NCBI GenBank assembly: GCA_016209345.1
Contig: JACQWH010000064.1
Coordinates: forward strand, 1-24,177
DNA from: Candidatus Uhrbacteria bacterium
Lineage (GTDB): Bacteria > Patescibacteriota > Patescibacteriia > JACQRZ01
Direction: 5' to 3'
Length of the DNA: 24,177 nt
Under the pieces are notes generated by a model. The model ran no database searches, was not told the origin of the DNA, and worked only from the letters and a program-made list of their open reading frames with translations. Numbering within the stretch: position 1 is the stretch's first letter; each line of letters begins with the position of its first letter. Shown in pieces: positions 9,102 through 16,065 of the stretch. Made by a program: the position numbers and the translations under genes.

Positions 9102-11849
9102 GGTGCCCCAATTGTATCCTATTTTTACGTCTATCACCAGTGGAGCGGCAAGCGCAACAACGCTCTCCATTTTCTCTTTGATAAGGAGTCCAAACTCACG
9201 CTCCGTTCCCTCGGGAATTTCAAATACCAGCTCATCGTGCACCTGCAATATCATTCCCCCTTTTGTCATCCCGGCGGAGGTCGGGATCCAGCCCATAAAA
9301 TGTTTCTCAATTTCGATCATCGCTAGCTTAATAATATCTGCGCCTGTTCCTTGAATCGGCATATTGATTGCAGCGCGTTCTGCGGCAGCGCGCACCTGAA
9401 ATACGTTCGAGGAGAGCTCCGGAACATACCGACGCCTCCCAAACAGCGTCTCGACATATCCTGTTTTACGCGCAGTGGCAAGCGTGCGTTCCATATACTC
9501 CGCAATCCCGGGATACACCGCAAAATACCGATCAATAAAATCACGCGCCTCATCAACGCGCATGCCGGTACTCATGCTAAGCCCATGAGCGCCCATGCCA
9601 TAGATGATGCCAAAATTCACTTCTTTTGCCGCGCGTCGCATGTCGCTCGTCACGTCTTGAAGCGCAACACCCTGCACAGCGGCAGCCGTCTGCGTATGAA
9701 TATCGCCTCCATGCCCGAACACATCGAGCATTGCCTTGTCTTTTGCAAGCGATGCGACAATGCGCAACTCAAGCTGCGAATAGTCGGCGGCGAGCAACAC
9801 GTTTCCGTTCTCGGCAACGATACTTTTTCGTATTTCCCTGCCAAGCGCTTCACGAATCGGTATGTTTTGAAAATTCGGCGCGGAGGAAGACAAACGCCCG
9901 GTCGCGGCAATTGTCTGATTAAATGATGTGTGAACGCGTCCCGTTTTCACGTCAACAAGCGTTGGCAGCACGTCGACATAGGTGTTTGCAAGCTTGGTAC
10001 GCTCGCGGTATTCCAATATGCAATCGATTATCGGGTGAAGTCCTCGCATTTTTTCCAGCTCCGATGCCGCGGTAGAAATACCCGTCTTGCCTTTTTTTAA
10101 TTTCGGCCCAGACAGTGCAAGGTCTTCAAACAAAATCTTCTTGAGCTGAATGGGGGAGTTGATATTGAACTCGCCCCCCGCGTGCTTGTAAATATTTTTC
10201 TCCAATGCGTGAAGCTCTGTATGGAGAGTGTCGGAAAGGACGCTCAGAAATGACGTGTCTATTTTTACCCCGCGCCGCTCCATCCGCGCAAGGACGGGTA
10301 TCAATGGTATTTCAAGACGCTGACAAAGATCAAGGAGGCCGTGTTCTTTCAGTCGCCGTGAAAAATATTCATAAAGACGCCATGCGTAATCCGCGTCTTC
10401 GCACGCATAGGGTGCAACGTTTTCAATTGGAACATCTGCCATGGAGAGCTGCTTCTTGCCCGTTCCGATAAGCGATTCAATGGAAATCTTTTGGTACCCA
10501 AATTCATTGAAGCTCAAGGTATCCAGACCGTACGACCGCGCGCCGGGATTGAGAACATACGCTCCGACCATACTGTCAAAGGCAATGCCTTCAAGGGCTA
10601 TCCCGACATTCCGCAATACATGCAGGTCGTATTTTATATTATGTCCTGTTTTTTCTATGGTCGGATCTTCGCAAAGTTCCTTGATCCGCTGTTTATTTTT
10701 TTCGCTGCACGACGGCCATGGAATATATGCGCCCCGTCCTTCTTCAAAAGAAATGGAAACGCCGAGAAGATCAGCGTTAAGCGCGTCAATGCTTGTTGTC
10801 TCGGTATCAAGCGCGAATATCTTCTGCCTGGCAACATCTGATAAAAAATCGGCGACCGCCTTCTCAGTGTTCAAGAGTCGATACTCATGCGAGGAACCCT
10901 TGGATAAGTTCTCCTGCACGCGATCGAGATTTTCAAATCCGATGCCGGAAAGCTCCTTGAGGCGAGGAAGAAGCGACTTGAACTCCAGATCCTGAAGCAA
11001 GGAGACAAGCGCTGCACTGTCCGCATGGCCCAAGCGCGCGGAAGAAATATCAAAATCAAATGGCACATCCCGACGCAGCGACACAAGATCGTGTGCGGTG
11101 GCAAACGCATCTTTCTGCTCGCGCAAGAGAGTGAGGACTTTTTCCTTCAACAGGGACGCCTCCTCCTCATGCGCACCTTGTTCTATCCATTCAAGAAGAT
11201 GTCCGTACGTTTTAAACGCCTTTACGATTTGAATCGCGCCCTTTTCTCCGATGCCTTTAATGCCCGGAATGTTGTCCGACGGGTCGCCGCGCAGTGCTTT
11301 GTAGAACGTCAGGTCTTTTGGCTCAAGTCCGTCATATTTTTCGCGAATCGCAGGCACATCAAAAAGCACCGTATCGGTAATTCCTTTGCGCGGGGCAAAT
11401 ACTCGCGTATATTCATCAACCAACTGCAACGTGTCCATGTCACCCGTCACAATAATTTTTTCAATGTCGGGGTGCGACTGGGTAATAGTGCTGCACAGTG
11501 TTGCGATGACGTCATCCGCCTCAAAACCATCCTTTTCAAAAATGGGAATACCAAGACACGTCAGTATCTCTTTTATCCGATCAATTTGAACGTACAGCTC
11601 GTCGGGCTGCTTAACTCGTGTTGCTTTGTACTGGGCGTACTGCTCGTGACGAAACGTGGGGCCCTTGCGATCAAACGTGACGGCGCAATAGGTCGGCTCC
11701 AATTCCTTAAATGCCTTAAAAAGAATTTGAATAAATCCATACACCGCATTCACGATCTCGCCCTTTTGCGTCGTCAGCGGTGGCAGCGCGTGCCATGCGC
11801 GATGCAGGAGTGCATTGCCATCGATAATTATGAATTTCTCGTGTGTCAT
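9084..11849 (-). CDS. polA: DNA polymerase I
   Basis: The product is 921 aa with all three domains. The 5' nuclease is at about 1-300 (DRKGPTFRHEQY at 60-71, GFEADDVIATL at 108-118, KGIGEKGA helix-hairpin-helix near 198). The 3'-5' exonuclease appears active: D348/E350 in LDTETT, GHNIKYDLHV at 402, Y481 and D485 in YACED. The polymerase has motif A ADYSQLELR (688), motif B RRAAKEVNFGIIYG (738-751) and motif C QVHDELVFEI (869-878, D872). Residues 852-864 (MGWIPTSAGMTKG) are encoded by a palindromic repeat and have no counterpart in E. coli Pol I. The last residues LRITN come from the ATTCGTA cluster. ATG 11849 lies 13 nt after tRNA-Cys, so the two are probably co-transcribed. Confidence 0.97.
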   Translation of the reverse strand: MTHEKFIIIDGNALLHRAWHALPPLTTQKGEIVNAVYGFIQILFKAFKELEPTYCAVTFDRKGPTFRHEQYAQYKATRVKQPDELYVQIDRIKEILTCLGIPIFEKDGFEADDVIATLCSTITQSHPDIEKIIVTGDMDTLQLVDEYTRVFAPRKGITDTVLFDVPAIREKYDGLEPKDLTFYKALRGDPSDNIPGIKGIGEKGAIQIVKAFKTYGHLLEWIEQGAHEEEASLLKEKVLTLLREQKDAFATAHDLVSLRRDVPFDFDISSARLGHADSAALVSLLQDLEFKSLLPRLKELSGIGFENLDRVQENLSKGSSHEYRLLNTEKAVADFLSDVARQKIFALDTETTSIDALNADLLGVSISFEEGRGAYIPWPSCSEKNKQRIKELCEDPTIEKTGHNIKYDLHVLRNVGIALEGIAFDSMVGAYVLNPGARSYGLDTLSFNEFGYQKISIESLIGTGKKQLSMADVPIENVAPYACEDADYAWRLYEYFSRRLKEHGLLDLCQRLEIPLIPVLARMERRGVKIDTSFLSVLSDTLHTELHALEKNIYKHAGGEFNINSPIQLKKILFEDLALSGPKLKKGKTGISTAASELEKMRGLHPIIDCILEYRERTKLANTYVDVLPTLVDVKTGRVHTSFNQTIAATGRLSSSAPNFQNIPIREALGREIRKSIVAENGNVLLAADYSQLELRIVASLAKDKAMLDVFGHGGDIHTQTAAAVQGVALQDVTSDMRRAAKEVNFGIIYGMGAHGLSMSTGMRVDEARDFIDRYFAVYPGIAEYMERTLATARKTGYVETLFGRRRYVPELSSNVFQVRAAAERAAINMPIQGTGADIIKLAMIEIEKHFMGWIPTSAGMTKGGMILQVHDELVFEIPEGTEREFGLLIKEKMESVVALAAPLVIDVKIGYNWGTLRITN
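9264..9295 (-). repeat. Palindromic repeat embedded in polA
   Basis: TGTCATCCCGGC...GTCGGGATCCAGCCCA matches the family seen intergenically at 20822-20880 and 5391-5420. It is read in frame as MGWIPTSAGMT between the AMIEIEKHF helix and the catalytic motif C strand. Confidence 0.8.
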
Positions 11850-11862
11850 TGTTTAGGAAATT

Positions 11863-11934
11863 AGGCCCAGGCCGGACTCGAACCGGCGCATAGCTGTTTT
11901 GCAGACAGCCGCGTTACCCCTTCGCCACTGAGCC
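11863..11934 (-). tRNA. tRNA-Cys (GCA)
   Basis: The acceptor is GGCTCAG/CTGGGCC with U73 (a Cys identity base). The anticodon arm GCTGT-CTGCAAA-ACAGC gives GCA, and the T-arm is GCCGG-TTCGAGT-CCGGC. CCA is not encoded. polA starts 13 nt downstream. Confidence 0.95.
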
Positions 11935-11949
11935 ATTAGATCTGTTGCG

Positions 11950-11977
11950 AAAATACTCAAAAAGCATAGCATTTCAA
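11950..11977 (-). promoter_or_regulatory. Promoter for tRNA-Cys, polA, folD, tRNA-Trp
   Basis: On the minus strand TTGAAA (11972-11977), a 16-bp spacer and TATTTT (11950-11955) predict a start near 11943, about 9 nt before tRNA-Cys. There is no other obvious promoter before polA. Confidence 0.55.
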
Positions 11978-11979
11978 CA

Positions 11980-12013
11980 AAAAAAAGAAAGGCGCATGCT
12001 TGCGTCTTTTTTT
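11980..12013. terminator. Terminator after the 3D-domain gene
   Basis: GGCGCA-TGCT-TGCGTC (11991-12006) is flanked by A-rich sequence on the left and T7 on the right, so T tracts follow the hairpin on either strand. The minus-strand reading would end the 12072-12785 gene. Confidence 0.7.
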
Positions 12014-12071
12014 ACCATCCCCGACCCAATCGTGCATCTAGCCCAACCCCTGCACATTTCCATTTATTGTC

Positions 12072-12785
12072 TTAAAAATTCACTGCGACCTGGGTGTCTT
12101 TCGCGTCTTTTTCCGGCACATCGTCACTGAGAACAACCATCTTAAGGCGCTTGATGCCAAACTGCTTTGCGGCACCACGCGACTTCATCCAAATATCGAC
12201 ACGGTTTGAATATCGTGCATTCATCCTGTCCCGCACAATAAACTCTCTGTCGCCAAAATGGTCGGGAAACTGTACGCGCGTGCCAAATGGAAGAAAGTTT
12301 GCCGCAATGACATCTTCGGCCCCATGTCTGCACACATTAAATCCGTTTGCCGTGATACAGGGGGATGAATCCGTCTGGTCTTTTGTGCTGGAATACGCCG
12401 TCACCACAATAGTACGCGCGCTACCCGACCCAACACCGAGAGCAGTCGCCCTGCGTGGGGTACTCCCGGGCACCTCGACATGAATACCCAAGAGCCGGGG
12501 TTTTATGTCGCTTTTTGGTGAAGAATCACCAGTTTCGTCGTTCAAATAGGGAATTCCCCTTTCATTAAAAGAAAAATCGTCTGTTTCGGCCCCCTGTTCC
12601 CCAAAACCAACACTCTCCAGACCATCTTCGGTACTCATCGCGGCTGCGCGAGCAGGGGAAAGCGATAAATATGGAAGATGAAACTGGACCAAAATCGTTA
12701 TAATGATAAGCAAAACCTGATTTCTTTGGATGCTTTGATGATCCACAAAATCCCTTCTCGTCGACTGGGCATGGGGCCTGTCCAT
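12072..12785 (-). CDS. Membrane-anchored or secreted 3D-domain protein
   Basis: The product is 237 aa. It has a hydrophobic segment at about 24-44 (VLLIIITILVQFHLPYLSL) ending near ARAAA, then a low-complexity acidic linker, then a C-terminal 3D domain starting TIVVTAYSS. The three characteristic aspartates appear in DSSPCITANG (after KDQT), FIVRDRMN and NRVDIWM, in the usual order. The domain is related to the MltA/RlpA double-psi barrel, so a cell-wall (peptidoglycan-lytic) role is likely by family. ATG 12785 has GGAGG 3 nt upstream, one of the few clear ribosome binding sites in the window. Two cysteines flank the first motif (SPC, NVC). Confidence 0.85.
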   Translation of the reverse strand: MDRPHAQSTRRDFVDHQSIQRNQVLLIIITILVQFHLPYLSLSPARAAAMSTEDGLESVGFGEQGAETDDFSFNERGIPYLNDETGDSSPKSDIKPRLLGIHVEVPGSTPRRATALGVGSGSARTIVVTAYSSTKDQTDSSPCITANGFNVCRHGAEDVIAANFLPFGTRVQFPDHFGDREFIVRDRMNARYSNRVDIWMKSRGAAKQFGIKRLKMVVLSDDVPEKDAKDTQVAVNF

Positions 12786-12811
12786 AGCCCTCCAGCGTCA
12801 CCAACCGACCT

Positions 12812-12841
12812 AGAAATAAAAGACCCTCGTTTTGAGGGTCT
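12812..12841 (-). terminator. Terminator after ridA
   Basis: On the minus strand GACCCTC-AAAAC-GAGGGTC is followed by TTTTATTTC. It closes the Nramp, tRNA-Gly, ridA unit. Confidence 0.85.
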
Positions 12842-12900
12842 CACAAGGATAGCAGATTTTTCAAAAAGGTCAATGGTGGTTGGTCGGACCCGAAAGTTCT

Positions 12901-13281
12901 TTAGTCCTTTGCTGCGATCATACTTATTTCAACTTTTGCGTCGAGAGGAAGCCCTTTTACGCAAACCGTCTCTCGTGCGGGGTAAGGTGCGGAAAAATAA
13001 CTTGCATATATCGTGTTGACCGTTCCGTAAAGCGACATGTCCGTAACGTAGATTGTTGTTTTGACGACATGTAAAAAGGATACCCCCGCTTCTTCCAGAA
13101 TTGCTTGAAGATTTTTCATGATCTGATGAATCTGATCCTCGAGCGTTCCTTCAAGAAGTTTTCCCTCGGGGGTGAGACATATACACCCTTGAGTAAAAAT
13201 AAATCCGCTGGCAGCAATTGCCTGAGAGTGCGGGCTTGCCCCCGGAAGCGGAGCTTTGGTTGTTTCAATTTTTGTTTTCAT
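12901..13281 (-). CDS. RidA/YjgF/UK114 family enamine-imine deaminase
   Basis: The product is 126 aa, the normal length. RidA proteins are trimeric and hydrolyse reactive 2-aminoacrylate and related imines. Visible features are SPHSQAI near residue 16, G-x-C-I-C-L-T-P-E-G (usually GQIPLDPxTG), IMKNLQAILEEAGVSFLHVVKTTIYV, and YPARETVCVKGLPLDAKVEISMIA, which holds the substrate-binding Arg (PAR) and the conserved Glu (VEI). The start ATG 13281 is only 8 nt from the CCA end of tRNA-Gly, leaving no room for a normal ribosome binding site. It is the last gene of the Nramp, tRNA-Gly, ridA unit. The exact substrate is unknown. Confidence 0.92.
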   Translation of the reverse strand: MKTKIETTKAPLPGASPHSQAIAASGFIFTQGCICLTPEGKLLEGTLEDQIHQIMKNLQAILEEAGVSFLHVVKTTIYVTDMSLYGTVNTIYASYFSAPYPARETVCVKGLPLDAKVEISMIAAKD

Positions 13282-13289
13282 ATTTTATC

Positions 13290-13364
13290 TGGAGCGGGTA
13301 GAGGGAATCGAACCCTCATATGCTGCTTGGAAGGCAGCCATAATAACCATTATACTATACCCGC
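13290..13364 (-). tRNA. tRNA-Gly (UCC)
   Basis: The acceptor is GCGGGTA/TACCCGC with discriminator T and an encoded CCA. The anticodon loop CTTCCAA gives UCC, and the T-arm is GAGGG-TTCGATT-CCCTC. It sits 3 nt after the Nramp stop and 8 nt before the ridA ATG, on the same strand. Confidence 0.95.
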
Positions 13365-13367
13365 ACG

Positions 13368-14621
13368 TTATTGCAAGAAAACAATCATGAGGAGAATGGA
13401 CGCGGTCATAACGATAAGCGTCAAACCGTTCAAAAAATTCGACAGCGGCCCATTCCGCCACTTCCCCATTATTTTTGTATTATTAGCAATTCCTATAATC
13501 GCCGTCAAGATGATTGGTGCGACAACTCCGTTTAACACCGCCGTCCATAAAAGCATCCGAATGGGGTCGGCACCCAACGCGTTAATAAGCAAACCGATAA
13601 GCGTAGCGATGGTGATGACGCCGTAGAACCCGTGCGCTTCGCGAAGCTTGCGATACAGACCCGATTTCCAGCCGAATATCTCAGACACCGCGTATGATGC
13701 CGAGCCGGCAAGGACGGGGATTGCCAGCAGGCCTGTTGCGATAATCCCGAGAGAAAAAAGAAGAGAAGCATATTCTCCCGCCACCGGCCCAAGCGCGGCA
13801 GCGGCATCTTGCGCGGTCTGAATGACAATGCCTCCCGGATACAGCACGACTGCGGCCGTAAGCATGATAAAAAACGCGACGATATTGGAAAACACCATCC
13901 CGCTGATAACATCGATGCGCATATCGCGGATTTCATCGCGCGTTGCTCCCCTGCGCTGAAGCGGCGTAATGCGCCCATGCGTAATTTCTTCTTCCACCTC
14001 CGTAGACGCCTGCCAGAAAAAAAGGTATGGGCTAATAGTGGTTCCCAAAATGGCAACCAACACAAGAAAAAAATCCTTAGAAAACTGAAGCGATGGCACG
14101 AGCGTTGCCCGTGCAACCGACGCCCAATCCGTCGTGATAATGAGCGCAACAACGATATACGCAACCAAGCTCAGGGTTAAAAATTTTAAATAGCGAGAGT
14201 ACACGCGATAGGAAACAAAAATTTCCAACACGAGTGTGACGATGGTAAACACGAGCGCCAAAAAGAAAAACGGCAGGGGCGCCAAAAGCTGTGTGGCGGC
14301 AGCCATTGCGCCGATATCCGCCGCGATGTTTATGGTGTTTGCGCCGACCAAAAGGAGTACGAGCGCACAAAGGGGACGGCGGGGGATGTGGTGCTTCATC
14401 ACGGCACCAAGCCCCATACCCGACACTTGCGCGATGCGCGCACACATCTCTTGCACGGCCGACATGAGGGGCATGGAAAACAACATGGTCCACAGCAGCC
14501 CCAGACCATAGCGCGAACCGGCATACGAATACGTGCCGATACCCGATGGATCATCGTCAGACGCACCAGTAATCCACCCGGGCCCCAATGTTTTCAGATA
14601 TTTTTTAATTTTTGCAACCAT
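13368..14621 (-). CDS. Nramp-family divalent metal transporter (DPSG subgroup)
   Basis: The product is 417 aa from ATG 14621, with about 11 hydrophobic segments. TM1 carries GPGWITGASDDDPSGIGTYS, the DPSG variant of the Nramp DPGN metal site. TM6 carries GTTISPYLFFWQAS, where classical Nramps have the Met-containing MPH motif. Loss of the soft Met ligand suggests a different ion preference from Mn/Fe transporters, possibly toward Mg, as reported for Nramp-related magnesium transporters; that is inference. An upstream in-frame ATG (14678) is rejected because the promoter TTGACG-16-TATACT at 14632-14659 puts transcription start within a few bases of 14621, so the mRNA is nearly leaderless. Confidence 0.88.
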   Translation of the reverse strand: MVAKIKKYLKTLGPGWITGASDDDPSGIGTYSYAGSRYGLGLLWTMLFSMPLMSAVQEMCARIAQVSGMGLGAVMKHHIPRRPLCALVLLLVGANTINIAADIGAMAAATQLLAPLPFFFLALVFTIVTLVLEIFVSYRVYSRYLKFLTLSLVAYIVVALIITTDWASVARATLVPSLQFSKDFFLVLVAILGTTISPYLFFWQASTEVEEEITHGRITPLQRRGATRDEIRDMRIDVISGMVFSNIVAFFIMLTAAVVLYPGGIVIQTAQDAAAALGPVAGEYASLLFSLGIIATGLLAIPVLAGSASYAVSEIFGWKSGLYRKLREAHGFYGVITIATLIGLLINALGADPIRMLLWTAVLNGVVAPIILTAIIGIANNTKIMGKWRNGPLSNFLNGLTLIVMTASILLMIVFLQ

Positions 14622-14631
14622 AGATGTCTTA

Positions 14632-14659
14632 AGTATACTATGGAACAGGTAGGCGTCAA
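14632..14659 (-). promoter_or_regulatory. Promoter of the Nramp unit, leaderless geometry
   Basis: TTGACG (14654-14659), a 16-bp spacer and TATACT (14632-14637) on the minus strand predict a start at about 14625, only about 4 nt from ATG 14621. Confidence 0.75.
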
Positions 14660-14749
14660 ATTGTCCGTCAAAAACCACTACCCCCTGTTCAAGTCCGTTT
14701 TCCTGCGCTACACTACTCTCGAAACTCTAACCCCTTACCCATTCACTCT

Positions 14750-15838
14750 ATGATTTTGGGAAGCGAACTTGGGCCGGAATACATTGTGAAGGTCTATTAT
14801 CCAAAAAAGAACATTTGGGGCTACTGTGTTATTGACAACACTGTCCGCGGACCGGGCAAGGGGGGTATTCGCATGACGCCGTCCGTCACAGAAGAAGAGG
14901 TGTTCCGCCTTGCGCGGGCCATGACGCTGAAGAACGCATTGGCCGATATTCCGTTTGGCGGAGCAAAATCAGGCATTTGCTGCGACCCCAAACGCATGAC
15001 GCCAAAAGAAAAAAAAGAGGTAATCCAGTGGTTCGCATATGCGCTCAAACCATTTCTCATGTCAAAATATATTGCCGGGCCCGATGTCAACACGACAGAA
15101 CAAGAAATGCAATGGTTCGTTGAGGCGGTAAAGAACCGCAAGGCCGCCACCGGAAAACCAAAAAAACTGAAAGGCCTCCCTCATGAACTGGGAAGCACGG
15201 GGTATGGCGTTGCCATTGCCGCGCGAGAAGCGCTGGCATTTTCAAACATCCCCATACAAGGCGCGCGAGTCGCTATAGAGGGCTACGGCAACGTCGGAAC
15301 GTTCGTCCATAAATTTTTGAGCGAATGGGGGGTGCTTGTTGTCGCGGTATCTGACTCGCGGGGCACATTGTATAACGCACTGGGGCTGCCCTATAAAAAA
15401 CTAATGATGACAAAAAAAAGAACAGGGTCGGTGGTCAACGATCCGAGCGGCGAAAAACGTGCCGGAGGCGACATCTTCGAGCTTGATGTCGATGTCCTGG
15501 TTCCCGCCGCGCTGCCCGACGTCATTACTGACGAAAATGCCGACCGCGTGAAGGCGTCGATTATTGTACAGGGAGCAAACATCCCGATGAAAGAGCATAT
15601 CGAAGAAATACTGCACCGCCGCGGTGTACTCATCGTTCCAGATTTTGTGGCAAATGCCGGCGGCGTTATTTCCTCCTACGCTGAGCATAAGGGGATGAGT
15701 GAAAAAAAAATGTTCTCACTCATTGATGAAAAAATCGGAAAAAGCATGGCGGCACTTCTCGCCGAACTCAAACGGACAAATCGCGTCCCGAGAGAAATCG
15801 CAAACGAACTTGCACTTCAGCGTCTCACCAAAAAATAA
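14750..15838 (+). CDS. Glu/Leu/Phe/Val dehydrogenase family enzyme
   Basis: The product is 362 aa, shorter than typical glutamate dehydrogenases (about 410-450). It oxidatively deaminates an amino acid to a 2-oxoacid using NAD(P). Signatures are GPGKGGIRM (34-42), AMTLKNALADIPFGGAKSGI with lysines 61 and 73, GPDVNTTEQEM with catalytic Asp 112, and a Rossmann GYGNVG at 178-183. VIVQGAN-type (SIIVQGANIP) and PDFVANAGGVI follow. Ser replaces Gly in GGAKSGI. Whether Glu or Leu is the substrate cannot be told. ATG 14750 has no ribosome binding site and follows a pyrimidine-rich stretch. It is divergent from Nramp and ends at the palindrome terminator 15846-15875. Confidence 0.92.
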   Translation: MILGSELGPEYIVKVYYPKKNIWGYCVIDNTVRGPGKGGIRMTPSVTEEEVFRLARAMTLKNALADIPFGGAKSGICCDPKRMTPKEKKEVIQWFAYALKPFLMSKYIAGPDVNTTEQEMQWFVEAVKNRKAATGKPKKLKGLPHELGSTGYGVAIAAREALAFSNIPIQGARVAIEGYGNVGTFVHKFLSEWGVLVVAVSDSRGTLYNALGLPYKKLMMTKKRTGSVVNDPSGEKRAGGDIFELDVDVLVPAALPDVITDENADRVKASIIVQGANIPMKEHIEEILHRRGVLIVPDFVANAGGVISSYAEHKGMSEKKMFSLIDEKIGKSMAALLAELKRTNRVPREIANELALQRLTKK

Positions 15839-15845
15839 ACAGCAT

Positions 15846-15875
15846 AAAACCCTCCGATGGCCATCGGAGGGTTTT
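15846..15875. terminator. Perfect-palindrome bidirectional terminator
   Basis: AAAACCCTCCGATGG and CCATCGGAGGGTTTT form a perfect 30-bp palindrome with T runs on both strands. It ends the dehydrogenase on the plus strand and the candidate small RNA on the minus strand. Confidence 0.9.
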
Positions 15876-15919
15876 ATTATGATCCTTCATGGTTGCTTAC
15901 AAGGACCAGACTTATCATT
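15846..15919 (-). ncRNA. Candidate small RNA between promoter and terminator
   Basis: A strong minus-strand promoter (15926-15955) fires into only about 75 bp before the perfect terminator 15846-15875. No credible reading frame fits. The RNA would carry AATGATAAGTCTGG and GCAACCATG, which are exact complements of CCAGACTTATCATT (16013-16026) and CATGGTTGC (16001-16009) in the tRNA-like RNA of the opposite strand. Pairing in trans is a plausible inference; it could also be a fragmentary duplication of that locus. Confidence 0.45.
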
Positions 15920-15925
15920 AATTTA

Positions 15926-15955
15926 ATGATAGCACGGGTGCTTGCCGGCTGTCAA
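15926..15955 (-). promoter_or_regulatory. Minus-strand promoter of the candidate small RNA
   Basis: TTGACA (15950-15955), an 18-bp spacer and TATCAT (15926-15931) on the minus strand. It points into the short interval ending at terminator 15846-15875. Confidence 0.65.
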
Positions 15956-15992
15956 GAGTATCGTACAATTTATGATATACTGATTTATGCCT

Positions 15993-16060
15993 GGGGGTAG
16001 CATGGTTGCAGGCCAGACTTATCATTCTCGGTCCTCGGGGTTCAATTCCCCGTACCTCCA
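15993..16060 (+). ncRNA. tRNA-like RNA without a canonical D-arm
   Basis: GGGGGTA (15993-15999) pairs with TACCTCC (16053-16059), and the outer CCT/AGG extends the stem to 10 bp. The T-arm CGGGG-TTCAATT-CCCCG (16036-16052) is perfect. Between them the D-arm is missing or minimal (GCA-TGGT-TGC), and the middle hairpin GGCC-AGA...TCT-C-GGTC does not give a normal 7-nt anticodon loop. The total of 68 nt is shorter than a tRNA. A promoter-like TTGCCG-16-TACAAT or TATACT lies just upstream. It may be a degenerate tRNA, an unusual tRNA, or a tRNA-mimic RNA. Confidence 0.45.
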
Positions 16061-16065
16061 GGCCA

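Noticed and set aside
15993..16060. Ordinary tRNA call (for example anticodon UAU)
   Set aside because: No canonical D-arm and the anticodon stem does not pair around a 7-nt loop.
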